NCBI GenBank assembly: GCA_944990035.1
Contig: CALYLX010000064.1
Span: 302,551 to 366,550 of the forward strand
Reading direction: 5' to 3'
DNA length: 64,000 nucleotides
From: Clitopilus passeckerianus
Lineage: Eukaryota; Basidiomycota; Agaricomycetes; Agaricales; Entolomataceae
In this document: positions 45,956 to 56,130 of the stretch, one piece after another
How the letters are laid out: each line of letters starts with the position of its first letter
Numbering within the stretch: the first letter of the stretch is position 1
Translations under genes and position numbers: made by a program
Notes under the pieces: generated by a model
What the model was told of the DNA's origin: nothing
What the model saw: the letters and a program-made list of their open reading frames with translations, nothing else
The model's database searches: none

Positions 45956-47277
45956 TTATACATCACTATCAGTATCATCAGTATTTTCATCGTCGCTGTA
46001 AATCGCTGAGTTGTGCTCGTCTATAGCGCTGAGTAATGCCTCAAGACTGTCTAGTTCGTCGCCATCCAGCATGATCTCGCAATTGCCATATTTTCCTGAT
46101 TCCAGAAGCTCGGTCCTCATCTGTTCAAGCCACTGGTCTCTGTCCAGATCAAACTCATTAAACCACTCGACAAAAATGTCAAGGCATTCCAAAGAATTGG
46201 ACGCGTGTAGCGTTTGAAGGGTTTGGAGTATCCATTGCATCGAAAGGTTCGCCTTGAATGGACCCGCTGGATGTGCAATATCAAGATGAGTGAGCTTTGA
46301 GAGTTCGCCTAGGTCGCAAACTACGGAATTAGCGGGAAAGGCTCCGGGAACTTCGGACATATTTGATTGAGCGTACCTGCATCAAATGCGGCATTCAAGG
46401 TTAGAGTTTCGAGACTCTGTGAGGCGCCGTTCAACACCCTCTGCAGATGAATGAGGCTGACTTCAGGTATGTTTTGGCACTCGACGGTCAACTCTCTGAG
46501 TTGGTCAAGGACAAAATGTGAGCTGGCTCCCCCCGCAGATCCCAAGAACAACTCGCAAAGGAGCACGTCAATATCGCCGGAATCGCCTAATTGCGCGTCG
46601 GTTTTCAAGTGACACTGACCCAGAGGAACGGGAACCTGATTTATTGAGTTCGTAGTTGGTTCCAACGACCAAAACTTTGCCTTCTGGTCGGCAAGCGGCC
46701 AGTGAACATCCAAAACGAGTGAATCAAGACTGCCGCATAAGGAGAGTATGCTTAAGGGGAAGCTGTCAATCTTGACAACATCAAGGTGACAGAGGGATGT
46801 GCACGTTAGGAGTCGGGGTATCGCCGTCCTCAATGGCGTGCCCAGTTTCACCCAATCGCCCTTCTCCCACTCAGCCGCCGAGGAAGGTGCACTTTCGAGC
46901 GATAGATGTTCGATGTCGGTCATTAGCAATAGTATGTCAAGGGTCCTGGTTATATTTCCTCCATTTGAACCGGGACGTTCGAAGTGTTGGAAGAGGAGTT
47001 TGAGCTTTCTAACACAGGTGGCAACGGAAGGTTTTCCTTGCAGTATCTCGTGCAGGAGATCTCTTCGGGCCATACCCTTTGTCGCATCTCTGGGACATGG
47101 ATTCACTACGAAGGCCACCTCCGTAAAGAGATGCTTCTCCACAAGGTGGTGGGTTCTTTGGGACGTTGCATTGAGAACTCGTAAGGTGGGGTTGTCGATT
47201 GAGCCAATTACTTCTTGGATTATGCACTGTAGTATGTCGGGAGGTACATAAAGCTTGGTCGTTACATCAAGTGCCAT
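45956..47277 (-). CDS. F-box/LRR-like protein, agaricomycete type
   Basis: Starts MALDVTTKLYVPPDILQCII with a degenerate F-box-like helix pair (VPPDILQCIIQEVIGSIDNP, then LRVLNATSQRTHHLVEKHLF). It continues with irregular leucine-rich stretches (LLLMTDIEHLSLESAPS, LLTCTSLCHLDVVKIDSFPL, LSLCGSLDSLVLDVHWPLAD, LDQLRELTVECQNIPEVSLI). An intron near 46324-46379 joins LTLNAAFDA to VCDLGELSKLTHLDIAHPAG. The C-terminus is acidic (SDDENTDDTDSDV). Families of this layout are abundant in agaricomycetes and are mostly thought to be SCF adaptors, but Skp1 binding is not assured with such a weak F-box. A decayed relative lies directly upstream. Confidence 0.75.
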
Positions 47278-47406
47278 GATGGCAGGAGGTAACCTTCATG
47301 CTCAGGGCTAAAAGGTATCGCGTGACAACGAAGTGCATCGGTTAAATTGGGCCACTACCGTATATACCAACACTAGCTACTCGTACGCTATGATAGCAGT
47401 TACCTT

Positions 47407-48275
47407 CTAATATATGTACACCGTGCCATCACCGACAACCTCCAAGTTGTGCTTCTCCACAGCATAATATAATGAGCCCAGGCTAGTAAGCCATTCCTTG
47501 CTATTGTTGTCCGCAATGAGGTATTTGATGTTATCTCCATTAAGTCTGATCCTGCAATTGCTGTATTTTGGTTCCAGGAGCTCGAGCATGACCCGCTGAT
47601 ACCAGTGGTCTACGTCTGGTCGGTCCATGGGCCCCCACCATCCAACATAAAGTACGAGGGTTTTCAGTGAATTGGGGTTTGGTAATGTTTGAAGGGTTCG
47701 GACTGTCCACCACGTTGAGAAGCTCCTATTGAATGGGTCCGAAAAGTGCGTCAAGTTGAGATCGACAACCTTGGAGAGTCTGCCTAGGTCGCAGTCTACG
47801 AAGATAAATACAAAAGATTAAGCAATTCAGGCAATAGTAACGTACCGGTCACGTAATCAATGTGTAACTTGAGGGTTTTCAGACTTTGCGAGGCGCCATC
47901 CAAGACCATTTGCAAATATGTCTTGTCCATGTCGTCCGTCGTATTTCGGCAATTTATATCCAAGTCTTTTGCTGATCAAGGCGGAATAAGGGACTGGGCC
48001 TCTCTGGCAACGTCAGGAACAACGTACAAAAAAGCGTGCCAATATCTTTGGAGTTGCCAGATGAATATCCTCTCAGACCCGAAGTCTTCAACTGACATCG
48101 GCGCAGAGGAGCTTGAAGCCGGTCATGGGTTGTCGTCTGATCCATGGGCCAACACTTTCCCTCCGCGTCGACGAAAGGGTTGGAGGTATCTAGTTCAAGC
48201 GTATAAAGACCACCACATAAAGTCAGCATGCTCAGAGAAAAGCCTTCGAGATCGCTGACTCCAAGGCGACGGAGT
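47407..48275 (-). pseudogene. 5'-truncated, frameshifted copy of the F-box/LRR-like gene
   Basis: The minus strand shows QLRRLGVSDLEGFSLSMLTL, CGGLYTLELDTSNPF, LRRCQLKTSGLRGYSSGNSK and FCTLFLTLPERPSPLFRLDQ. This aligns block by block with the middle of the neighbouring gene (LCGSLDSLVLD, LGQCHLKTDAQLGDSGDID, HFVLDQL). After FRLDQQK the frame shifts and resumes as LDINCRNTTDDMDKTYLQMV, then LDGASQSLKTLKLHIDYVT. It then crosses a conserved intron position to DCDLGRLSKVVDL and ends ...GDGTVYIY. Upstream of QLRRLG is an in-frame TAG, and the N-terminal half, including the F-box-like region, is missing. So it is the relic of a tandem duplication. Confidence 0.68.
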
Positions 48276-48334
48276 TGCTATTCTTGAAGAGCTGAGCCAC
48301 GGCTTCTATGCCTCAGTGAAGAGTTTACACCGGC

Positions 48335-48743
48335 ATGATATACCACTTGGTGTCCTATCAGACAGAAGGACCGCTAAACAAATTGGGGAAGATCCTTCTT
48401 GACGAAAACATAGCACCTTTGCCTGTCGCAATGGTAGCATACAAATCAGTCTACAGTGCTGAGAACCTGGCTGCACACCTAGCCATTGAGGTGAGTCGAA
48501 TTTGTCGGCTTCTTGGGGGGAATATTGACCACGAAAATACAAAAGCGTAGTGGAGCAGTCACATTCATGGAGTACACCATTGAGCATGAGGAGGTTTATG
48601 GAGTGAGAGAAGGTTCGTCACCTTTGAATTTGCTCGAGATGAAAGCCCATCTGCTAAACGTTCTTCCAGCCATTGAATGGCTCGTGGAGCGGTTAGAGGA
48701 AAAACAAGAAGAAGCAGGCGGGGTTACCAAGGTTTCGGCCTAG
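48335..48743 (+). CDS. Possible small two-exon protein, unknown
   Basis: ATG at 48335 reads MIYHLVSYQTEGPLNKLGKI, then MVAYKSVYSAENLAAHLAIE. A GTGAGT...CAAAAG intron (near 48491-48550) joins this in frame to RSGAVTFMEYTIEHEEVYGV. It continues to LLEMKAHLLNVLPAIEWLVE and ends KQEEAGGVTKVSA, about 118 residues. The helical, charged composition is protein-like and the splice phases fit, but I recognise no family and the size is small. The terminal LLNV...EAGGVTK has a faint resemblance to the tail of the CAX gene at 52971 (VLNVTETV...ESGGVTEH), so a duplicated fragment is an alternative. Confidence 0.4.
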
Positions 48744-49359
48744 GAATAACTTCGAGTTCCACATTCCGGGTAACGCATTTGGATTACTGAGCTTTGTGCC
48801 CCTAATCGCAATTAATGGCGTACGAAAGAGCGCGTCATGCCTGAGATCTGGGCCAGCGGAGTGAATGACTGCCGAGTCCCGTCTATTGTCAAAGATCTAA
48901 GCTTAAGGAGATTGGTATGGCCTCGACAGAAACGTATGCTTGAAATGACGAAGGGAAATTGCAAGTCGCAAGACGCGTCGGGTTTCTCGGATGATCGACC
49001 CGAAGGCAGGCGCTTTTGACCACTTCCCCATCTGGTCGTTTTATCCACATCCCTCATCTTGCAACGATGACTAGTTCCCCTTGGACGCAGCCCTCGCGCG
49101 CTTGGTTCACGCCTGAAAACACCCAGTTTTCATAGAAAAGGTTCACAACTCACCGAAGACGCCTAACTGGCCCCCTAACCGTGCACGTTTTTATCTGCAT
49201 GCATGCCGCACGAACGTTTACGAAGCGTGACACGCTACACAGGGAAAGCAACGAGTGAGAAACGCCACGCCAGCTCGACGGCTTTCCCATTCTCCTCATC
49301 CTCGAACCGCCGGATCTAGCTCCCTCTCTTCATACACGAATCTGGCAGACGATCCCGAT
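48744..49359. other. Intergenic region
   Basis: 616 bases with no supported gene; presumed promoter of the small membrane protein that follows. Confidence 0.45.
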
Positions 49360-50163
49360 ATGGCTCCTTTGGCTGTTCCGAACAGGCTTGTGGTTGGACT
49401 GGTGGTAGGGGCGGTGGGGAGTGGTGGACCTGGGCAGAATTTTTTGCGTGAGTCTACCTGACATGACTTACGTTTTCTCGCACACCGAGCTCATAGACTC
49501 GGGTAATGACAGGACGACATTTGACAACACTTTGTAAGCGGATTTGGACGGCTATTGTGCAGCAGTTGCAGGCTATTGCTCTGTGTACGTTTACCCCAAC
49601 CATGCCTGTTCTCCCTGCTGATGGATTTACAACAGCGGATGTGGTATACCGAATATTTGAAGAACCTTCAGAATGGTTTAGAGAGCTTGTGCTGTTATTT
49701 TGGAGACAGTGTATGTCCAAGTTGCTACATGGCCCCAACCTCACGGCTGAATTGCTTCGTCTAGTGAACGCTCACCCACATATATGTCATCTCATATTCT
49801 TCTCAATATTCTTCGGGCCTATAATTGCCCTCATACCTCTACTCATGTTCCATGAGCTGCTCCTTTCCTGTTTCGTAAACATCAGCATGCTGGACCATGG
49901 AATGTTTGGAGGTTAGTTCCGTTCCGGTTCTTTGTGGCCTCTCGTCTCAGCCAGCTCCGCACATAGGAGGTCCTGAAAGCCGGTACCATTACCTACACAC
50001 CCACCTAGAGGACTACAGGGAGTCCCTCTGGTCATGGATAGACAGGTCGTCTTCCACATATAACAAGCTCACCACGGACTATTGGATATTCTTCGTCCTA
50101 CGGTTAATCTGTTTCATGCTTGGTTGCCTCGCAATCTATCTCGTATGGGAGCCAGTGTGGTAG
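49360..50163 (+). CDS. Small multi-pass membrane protein, unknown
   Basis: Starts MAPLAVPNRLVVGLVVGAVG. A GTGAGT...GACAG intron (near 49449-49514) joins to RRHLTTLCKRIWTAIVQQLQ. The middle reads DVVYRIFEEPSEWFRELVLL, then LLRLVNAHPHICHLIFFSIF and FFGPIIALIPLLMFHELLLS. A second intron near 49912-49966 joins GMFGG to GPESRYHYLHTHLEDY, followed by TTDYWIFFVLRLICFMLGCL and the end LVWEPVW. An optional short intron (49589-49634) could remove TFTPTMPVLPADGFTT. Two or three hydrophobic helices are visible. No family is recognised. It sits on the same strand 600 bases before the CAX exchanger. Confidence 0.55.
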
Positions 50164-50766
50164 GAATGGGATCGACCTTGCAAGTTAGTTCGGCGCCCGT
50201 GACTGTGGACGTGCTGTGGGTACCGACCGCTGGCTGGACCCCCGATTGGCTCCCGGGTTACGTGTGCGGGGCGCCGTTACGACAGACTTCCGTCGTCCAC
50301 ACCATAGAAGCATGTCCTAGGATACCCAACTCGTGCTTTCGCATATTCTATAGTTAATAATACTAGCCTTCACGCGTCGTAGACTTCCACAATGTCCACA
50401 TTTGTCGACGCGTTATTTACCTCCAAACACATGATGGCCAACGACCATGCAGCGCCAAGCCCGCTCTCACTCTAAGGGTTGTCATGTCACAAGCCCATCA
50501 TCAAAAAATGGTGCAGAATACAAACGCTTGGCCTTGATGTACTCCTCAAGGGGGTTGGTGCGAGTTGACTGTCAAAAATTCACCGTGCTAAGCCACGTTC
50601 CCCACATAAGACGGCTTGGCCTCCACTTATACTCTGCTGAGCCAGCCAAGCAGCCCAAGAGGCCATCGATAGGTCGAATTCAAGCCAGGGATAGGTAACA
50701 AGACCACTTGGCCACGAGCTCAGGCAAGGGAACTAGAAGATATAAAGATTCTAGGTTCGATTCACG
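50164..50766. other. Promoter region of the CAX gene
   Basis: 603 bases. A TATAAAG near 50741-50747, about 25 bases before the ATG, is a weak TATA candidate. No gene seen. Confidence 0.4.
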
Positions 50767-52971
50767 ATGGACGCAGGAAAAAGCGCTATAGACAACACCA
50801 ATGTTCACGGTGACGCTCCTGTATCAGCGACGTTACCAACTTCACCGAGGTCGCAGAGGCCGTCTGTGTATTACCGCACGCGGCGACGAGGACGACCACA
50901 CCACGACGTAGAGGCGAATGAAGATCGCGCATCAGTCATGAGTTCGTCGTCGACTAAGTCGGCTGCCTCGATGGGAGATGCGTTCAAAAGGGCCTGGCCG
51001 ACGAAGGAGGGATTGACCAGGTTCTATAGTAGGTTCACGAGGAAGGGTAGGAGGCAGATTGGGGTTCGGGAATCATTGAGGAATATCGCGTTATCTTCTT
51101 GTATGGTCCTTCTCTATGTCCTCGATAAATCCTTGAGCTAATATTTTTCTGGCAGGGCTCAACCTCTTTATCGTATTTATTCCGCTTGCCTGGGTATCTC
51201 GCTTTGCTACGAGCTGGAAGCATCATGATCCCATAACATTTGCCTGTTCGTTCATTTCATATATAGTCATTCGGCCAAATTTACTGATGAAATATTCTTT
51301 CAGTGTGCTTCCTGGCGCTCGTGCCTCTGGAATGGCTATTCGATTGGGGTGGAGAACAGCTCGCCCATTACTGCGGAAAGAATCTGGGAGATTTGGTAAT
51401 CATTACCCTGAACAAGTGAACATTTTTCTGCAACAAAATTCACGAATGAATACTGACTAGCTTTCCCCCCTCAGTGCCATCGAAGCCACCCTTGCCATTG
51501 TGCTGCTGAAGAAATGTAAACTACGATTGATGCAGTCGACGATAGTTGGTATGTGTATTTTCGGTCTGCTTTACGTCCCGAACCGACTTTGGCCTGCAGG
51601 CGTCGTTATTTTGCATCTTCTGCTCATTCCAGGAATGGCCTTCGTAACTGGTGGCGCTCGTATCATGCACCAAGAGTTGCATGGCCACTCCACCGAACTC
51701 AACCATTCACTACTCACCGTTGGGTTTGTTCTTACTCTATCCATATTTTTGTGGGCCAAACCTGACCTTTTTCTTCTCGCAATTAGCGTCCTTAGTTTGC
51801 TCCTCCCAGCAGCTTTCTTCGCTGCCCTTGACAACGGCGGGTCAATTCTGCTTGTGGAAGACACATATATCTCAACATACATCAATGACGGCACCCGCCA
51901 CACATTCCTCAAGATGTCTCGAGGAATGGCAGTTATCCTGCTCGTCATGTACGCTTTAGCTTACCTTTCAATCCTGGATCTGATATTGACCGCTCTGAAA
52001 TTTTGTAGTTATATTTGCTCCCGAATCTACCTACACAATCCCCCGGGCGACGGGAATGCTTTTTCTCTGGACTCTGCAGCACCTCCGGCACTCAGAGATG
52101 AAGAAAAGGACCTTGAAGAGAAAGATCCCAAAGCGAATCAGTACCTGCTCATCTTGGTGCTTGCAATTGCTATCGGAATAATGGCTGCCACCACTGAATG
52201 GTTGGTTGAGAGTATTGAATTCGTAGCTGAAAGCCCAAATCTCAAGGAGGAGTAAGCACCCACTATACCTTCACAATGGTCCCACTGACACTCGTTGGGC
52301 TTATCCAGATGGTTCGGAATGATTCTTCTTCCTGTTGTATCGTTCGCAGCAAATGGCTTCGTCGCCATCGTGTACTTCCTCCGATACACTTTCAGACATT
52401 TCTTCAAGGCACCTGAACCACCTGCCGAACTCGCAAGAGCTAGGGCGATCGATCTGAGTATCCAATTCACCCTTTTTTGGATGCCATTCTTTGTCCTTCT
52501 GGCCTGGTGGATTGATAGGCCTCTATCGCTTCTCTTCGGTCAGTGATTATGCTTCAGGCCTTCGGTATATTCAGTAGAACTGACGCCGAATTGCTACGCC
52601 AGATTTCTTCGAGATCGCAGTTCTTCTCGGGGCTTGTTTCCTAGTCAACTACGTCACCGCAGATTCCAAGACGAACTGGGCAGAAGGAATCATCATGGTT
52701 TCTTTCTACGTCATGATCGTGCGTTTACCCTCACTTTTACGTCTTGTCACGATCACTAACTCTTTCGTAGGCACTCTGCGCCTGGTTCTATGACGGCCAA
52801 CCGGACATCAAAGTCCTCGCTGGCTGGGAGACTTGCGAAGCCGGACACGTTCTCAATGTCACAGAAACCGTTATGAAAATCAGGGAGGAACATCAGGCAG
52901 AGAGCGGTGGGGTTACCGAGCATGCCGCTGAAGGCGCGGCTGAGCTGATCAAGAGGATGGTTGGATGGTAA
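50767..52971 (+). CDS. Ca2+/H+ exchanger (CAX) family membrane transporter
   Basis: A polar N-terminal domain of about 100 residues (PRSQRPSVYYRTRRRGRPHH) precedes the first helix, as in fungal vacuolar CAX proteins. Conserved blocks follow: ITFA-CFLALVPLEWLFDWGG, then VIITLNNAIEATLAIVLLKK (the first exchanger repeat), TGGARIMHQELHGHSTELNH, LLPAAFFAALD, RHTFLKMSRGMAVILLV and ICSRIYLHNPPGDGNAF. The second exchanger repeat is WFGMILLPVVSFAANGFVAI, followed by AIDLSIQFTLFWMPFFVLLA, then NYVTADSKTNWAEGIIMVSF and ALCAWFYDGQPD. Such proteins load calcium or other cations into the vacuole using the proton gradient. The second repeat has Asn where related sequences normally carry Asp (SFAADG), see findings. 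The frame is intact through all exons, and the stop at 52969-52971 closes the chain after MVGW. Confidence 0.88.
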
Positions 52972-53119
52972 TTCCCCATGCTTTCCTTCATTCCACCCAA
53001 TTTCGCTGTCGTTGGGTTCATGTCCCTTCTGTTCATACGTTGTATACTCGCCTGACCAATTGTTCTTATATCCCATATACATATGTTGTTCGTCTATATC
53101 TAGTGGGAACACTTTGTTG

Positions 53120-53725
53120 CTATTCCGTAGGGATTTCATACACCATCCAGCTCTCCTTCTCCTCATCGCCATTGAATACACCTCGATCCACAAACCCGAT
53201 CTTTTGATATGCCTTCGCTGCCGCAATATTGCCTTCGCTAACTTGCAACATCATCAACCTCTTCTTCCTCTGCTCGCTTTTATCGTTCTTCGCAATGTCG
53301 ATCAGTTTCCGGACCAACAGCTCCGACAATCCTTTCCTCCGATGTTCAGGATGCACCCACATCCCGACGATATCATAAGAGGCCGTCTCTTCCTTTTCTA
53401 TCCCCAGATGCGCGTAGGGAGGCTCATAATTGTGTGCTACCAGCATCGCAGGCGTCAACACCGTCGCCGTGCCGCACCATTCTCCTTCTCGGTCGTCTAG
53501 CGATGAGCCTGTATGGACAATGCAGGTAAATCTGTCGAGGGTCTCCAAGCGCGATCTCCAAACATCTCGAGAAAATTGGCTTTCACGAGCGTATGTCGAG
53601 CCGAACGCGTGGGCGTCTTGTTTTAGTCCGGCGAGACGAAGGGTGGTGTATCCATTTATATGGTCTTCAGAGACTGGGACTGGGATGACGGAGACGATAT
53701 ATCTCGGGCTGGCTTGTGCTCCCAT
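53120..53725 (-). CDS. GNAT family N-acetyltransferase
   Basis: Single exon of 201 residues from MGAQASPRYIVSVIPVPVSE; an in-frame ATG also exists at 53866 but the added 47 residues are not conserved in style. The GNAT acetyl-CoA-binding motif A is clear: IVGMWVHPEHRRKGLSELLV (V-x-P-x-x-R-x-x-G). It is followed by LIDIAKNDKSEQRKKRLMML, then NIAAAKAYQKIGFVDRGVF (motif B) and a C-terminal WMVYEIPTE. These enzymes move an acetyl group from acetyl-CoA to an amine; the substrate cannot be told. It is tail-to-tail with the CAX gene (148 bases between stops), and a damaged paralogue follows on the same strand. Confidence 0.86.
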   Translation of the reverse strand: MGAQASPRYIVSVIPVPVSEDHINGYTTLRLAGLKQDAHAFGSTYARESQFSRDVWRSRLETLDRFTCIVHTGSSLDDREGEWCGTATVLTPAMLVAHNYEPPYAHLGIEKEETASYDIVGMWVHPEHRRKGLSELLVRKLIDIAKNDKSEQRKKRLMMLQVSEGNIAAAKAYQKIGFVDRGVFNGDEEKESWMVYEIPTE

Positions 53726-53936
53726 TGTGGGTGAAGTAGTTGATTTGACTGTAATGCCTACAAGGAAAACCACTCGGCCCTTATCTGCCTCATAACATGA
53801 CTCGACTACTGGATCACGCTGGGAGTCATATGGCGAACCCAACGAAGGTCTGAACAGACATATCATCTAGCCGATGTTCACGGTAAGCTGAATAAAAATA
53901 GCGATGATAGCAATCGTCTACATTGGGCGCTGGTAA

Positions 53937-54530
53937 TCATACTACCACAATGAGCATCCAATCTTCCTGAATGGAGTCATTTTCCCAGATGCCTTTCTTC
54001 ACAAACCCAAACCCCCCATACACCGTCTGCGCTTGATTGTCGGGGTGGACTTGGAGAGTCAACACCCTCGTCTTCCTCTGATCTCCCTTATGCTCCTTAA
54101 TCACCTCGACAACAGCTCTGAGCATTTTCCCCGCCAGTCCCCTGCCTCGGTGTTCAGGGCGTGTCCAGAAGCCTTCTAACATGTAGGCCGCGGTCTCTTC
54201 TTATCTAGCCCAAGGAACTTGTATGGTATCTTCCACCCCTGCGATTCCAGATACACTGGAGTCAAAAGATTGCCTACTGCAGCCCACAGGGCATCTTGGT
54301 CAAGAAGCGACGTTCCGGTGTGCGCGATCACCGTGATTTTATCGGTCACCTCGAGTAGACTGCGCCACTGGCTACCTGTAAACCGTGATTCCTCCGCGTA
54401 AGTAGCGGTGAATGGGAAGGAGTCAAGCTTCAGGGCATCGAGTCGAATGCCAGCATATTTGGAGACGAGCTCTTTCGATATCGGGGCTTTGATTGTGGAG
54501 AAGGAATACTGTTGGTCGTTCTTCTGGATC
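53937..54530 (-). pseudogene. Frameshifted GNAT acetyltransferase paralogue
   Basis: The upstream frame reads LDALKLDSFPFTATYAEESR, then FTGSQWRSLLEVTDKITVIA, AVGNLLTPVYLESQGWKIPY and KFLGLDKK, parallel to DAHAFGSTYARESQFSRDVW in the neighbouring gene. At about 54200-54205 the frame changes by one base. It resumes as ETAAYMLEGFWTRPEHRGRG, then LTLQVHPDNQAQTVYGGFGF and ends DSIQEDWMLIVVV. The intact neighbour reads EKEETASYDIVGMW at this point, so one base was lost or gained in an A/G-rich run. I also find no convincing start codon for the upstream part. Either a decaying duplicate or a sequencing error in a short purine run. Confidence 0.7.
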
Positions 54531-55450
54531 TACATCCTGGTTTCTGTGGTTCTTGCCTTCTGCTTTTCCACCTTATATCATTCATATACGGCCCGGAGCA
54601 CGGATAACTCGAGTCATTTACCAATGGCAGAAGATCAGAACCTGCTCTTCGAGGCAAAGCAGCCTCACTAGTTCGATTCAAGTCAAGAACCATGCGGTTA
54701 ACTGATGCTTGTTCCTTGCACATGGAAAAATGCACAACTGAGTTGAGCTCCGTGTCATTGATATTGATCTCTTTAAACCCACTAGCAAGTACTTTGTCGA
54801 GAGGCGACACAGAATCGACACAATGGATCTGTGAATTAAGAATTCGCCCAGGCAAGGAACGTGAAGGCCAAGATCCGAATTTCCTTTACTCCTTGTCAAG
54901 CCCGAGCATTTTTTTCCCGGTTCCAGGTAGTTTGGATGATGGATGCCACATTTGCTCTTCGAGGCTAAATTGCCTGCCCTTCGAGGTTAACTGACAGAAT
55001 TCCACGAACACCTTCCCTTAGAGGCAAGTTTTGAAGAAAATTTTGAAGAGCCGGAGAATATCATTGATATCTCTCTGGAAATTTGCGAAATATTCTGGCC
55101 GCTCTGACAATATGTGATTTTATACATTATGTTGGAGACAGGAATCATGTTTATAGATAAGGCTAGTATAGGTAGTATGAAGTCGCGCGATCAAGCGATA
55201 GGTAGTTCCGATCGAAGGAGGCCACTACGATCAATCTACGATGCTGGCGCGTGAGCTCACTGCCGGGCTGGAAACGAAGCCATGTAAGAAAAGGTCTTCA
55301 ATAGAGAGACAGTCAAGAAATCTCACCATCCGCGCGTCCTGCACCTGGACTGCGTTTAGCTTAAGAATAGTAGCGGCAGCAAGTCTGGCCCACGCTTTCA
55401 GAGGATAAACGTAAGACTTTCGAGTTGTAGTCGTCGTAATAAGTAGACTA
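54531..55450. other. Gene-free stretch with a 13 bp direct repeat
   Basis: About 0.9 kb with no supported gene. TGCTCTTCGAGGC occurs at 54643-54655 and again at 54953-54965, each within a similar short context; a third, weaker match (CCCTTCGAGGT) follows the second. A long minus-strand frame at 54430-54855 has no ATG at its start and overlaps the GNAT relic in another frame. Confidence 0.4.
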
Positions 55451-55528
55451 CAAGCCACAACAATGGCCCCTATGGTGGGACCGGTGGGACCACTGCACTT
55501 CTTGTACCTACCGTTCCACAACTCGGAT
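55451..55528 (-). pseudogene. Relic of the cysteine-rich secreted peptide gene
   Basis: The minus strand reads LWNGRYKKCSGPTGP. It aligns with LCNDMCKKCSGPSGPYSRG of the intact gene 0.3 kb away, and the DNA match is strong around KKCSGP. Two of the cysteines have become Trp and Tyr, and no start, signal peptide or proper ending remains. A remnant of a tandem duplication. Confidence 0.55.
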
Positions 55529-55732
55529 CAGACGTCAAATGATAAAAAGAAAAGCGAGAGCGACATGGATTGAAGAGGAAAGATAATACTAATCCTGAAT
55601 CATTAGGGATATTCATTCATTTATTTATAAATCATGTGCCTTGAATATAAAGAAACTATGGTATAGGGATTTCAGCAGGTGAAAAACTACAAAAGGACGG
55701 AACAGGCGAAAACAGGCGGGCACTGAGTTGCC

Positions 55733-56067
55733 TTAGTAGTAGCAACAGCAAGCTTGGCCTAGGCTACACCACGTCAACTGGTCAGTAATCCACCTCGGCC
55801 GAACACAATAGGACTTCAAACTCACGATCCACAGCAAGCGCCCCTACTGTAAGGACCGCTGGGGCCACTGCACTTCTTACACATATCATTACACAACCCT
55901 GAATCCGCCCATCCGTGGCAGGCTTCTGATACACCGCAACCGGCAGCAGCCTTCTGGGCTTCGGCGACGAGGGCAGAGACCTCTTCAGCGCGGGTTTCGT
56001 GCGCGACAGGGCTGGCCGTAACGGTGAGGATAAAGAAGGCGACAGTCAAGAAGGCAGAGTATTTCAT
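55733..56067 (-). CDS. Small secreted cysteine-rich protein
   Basis: Exons 55826-56067 and 55733-55763 give exactly 90 residues. MKYSAFLTVAFFILTVTASP is a signal peptide. VAHETRAEEVSALVAEAQKA looks like a short pro-region, possibly cut after a basic residue. The mature part GCGVSEACHGWADSGLCNDM / CKKCSGPSGPYSRGACCG / SLGQACCCYY holds ten cysteines in about 48 residues, so several disulfides are expected. The second exon adds the last CCC motif; without splicing the frame ends early after GACCGS. A TATATAA lies 57 bases upstream. Candidate effector-like or antimicrobial-like secreted peptide; no family recognised and no activity is claimed. Confidence 0.75.
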
Positions 56068-56123
56068 CTTGTTTGAATAATTCGGGCCTGAGAGGTGAAG
56101 GCCGACCTCGATGGTGAGGAGGG

Positions 56124-56130
56124 TTATATA
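56124..56130 (-). promoter_or_regulatory. TATA box of the small secreted protein gene
   Basis: TATATAA on the minus strand, 57 bases upstream of the ATG at 56067. Confidence 0.5.

Noticed and set aside
54430..54855. Minus-strand frame of about 141 codons as a separate gene
   Set aside because: Begins with a non-ATG codon, overlaps the GNAT relic in another frame, and shows no domain.
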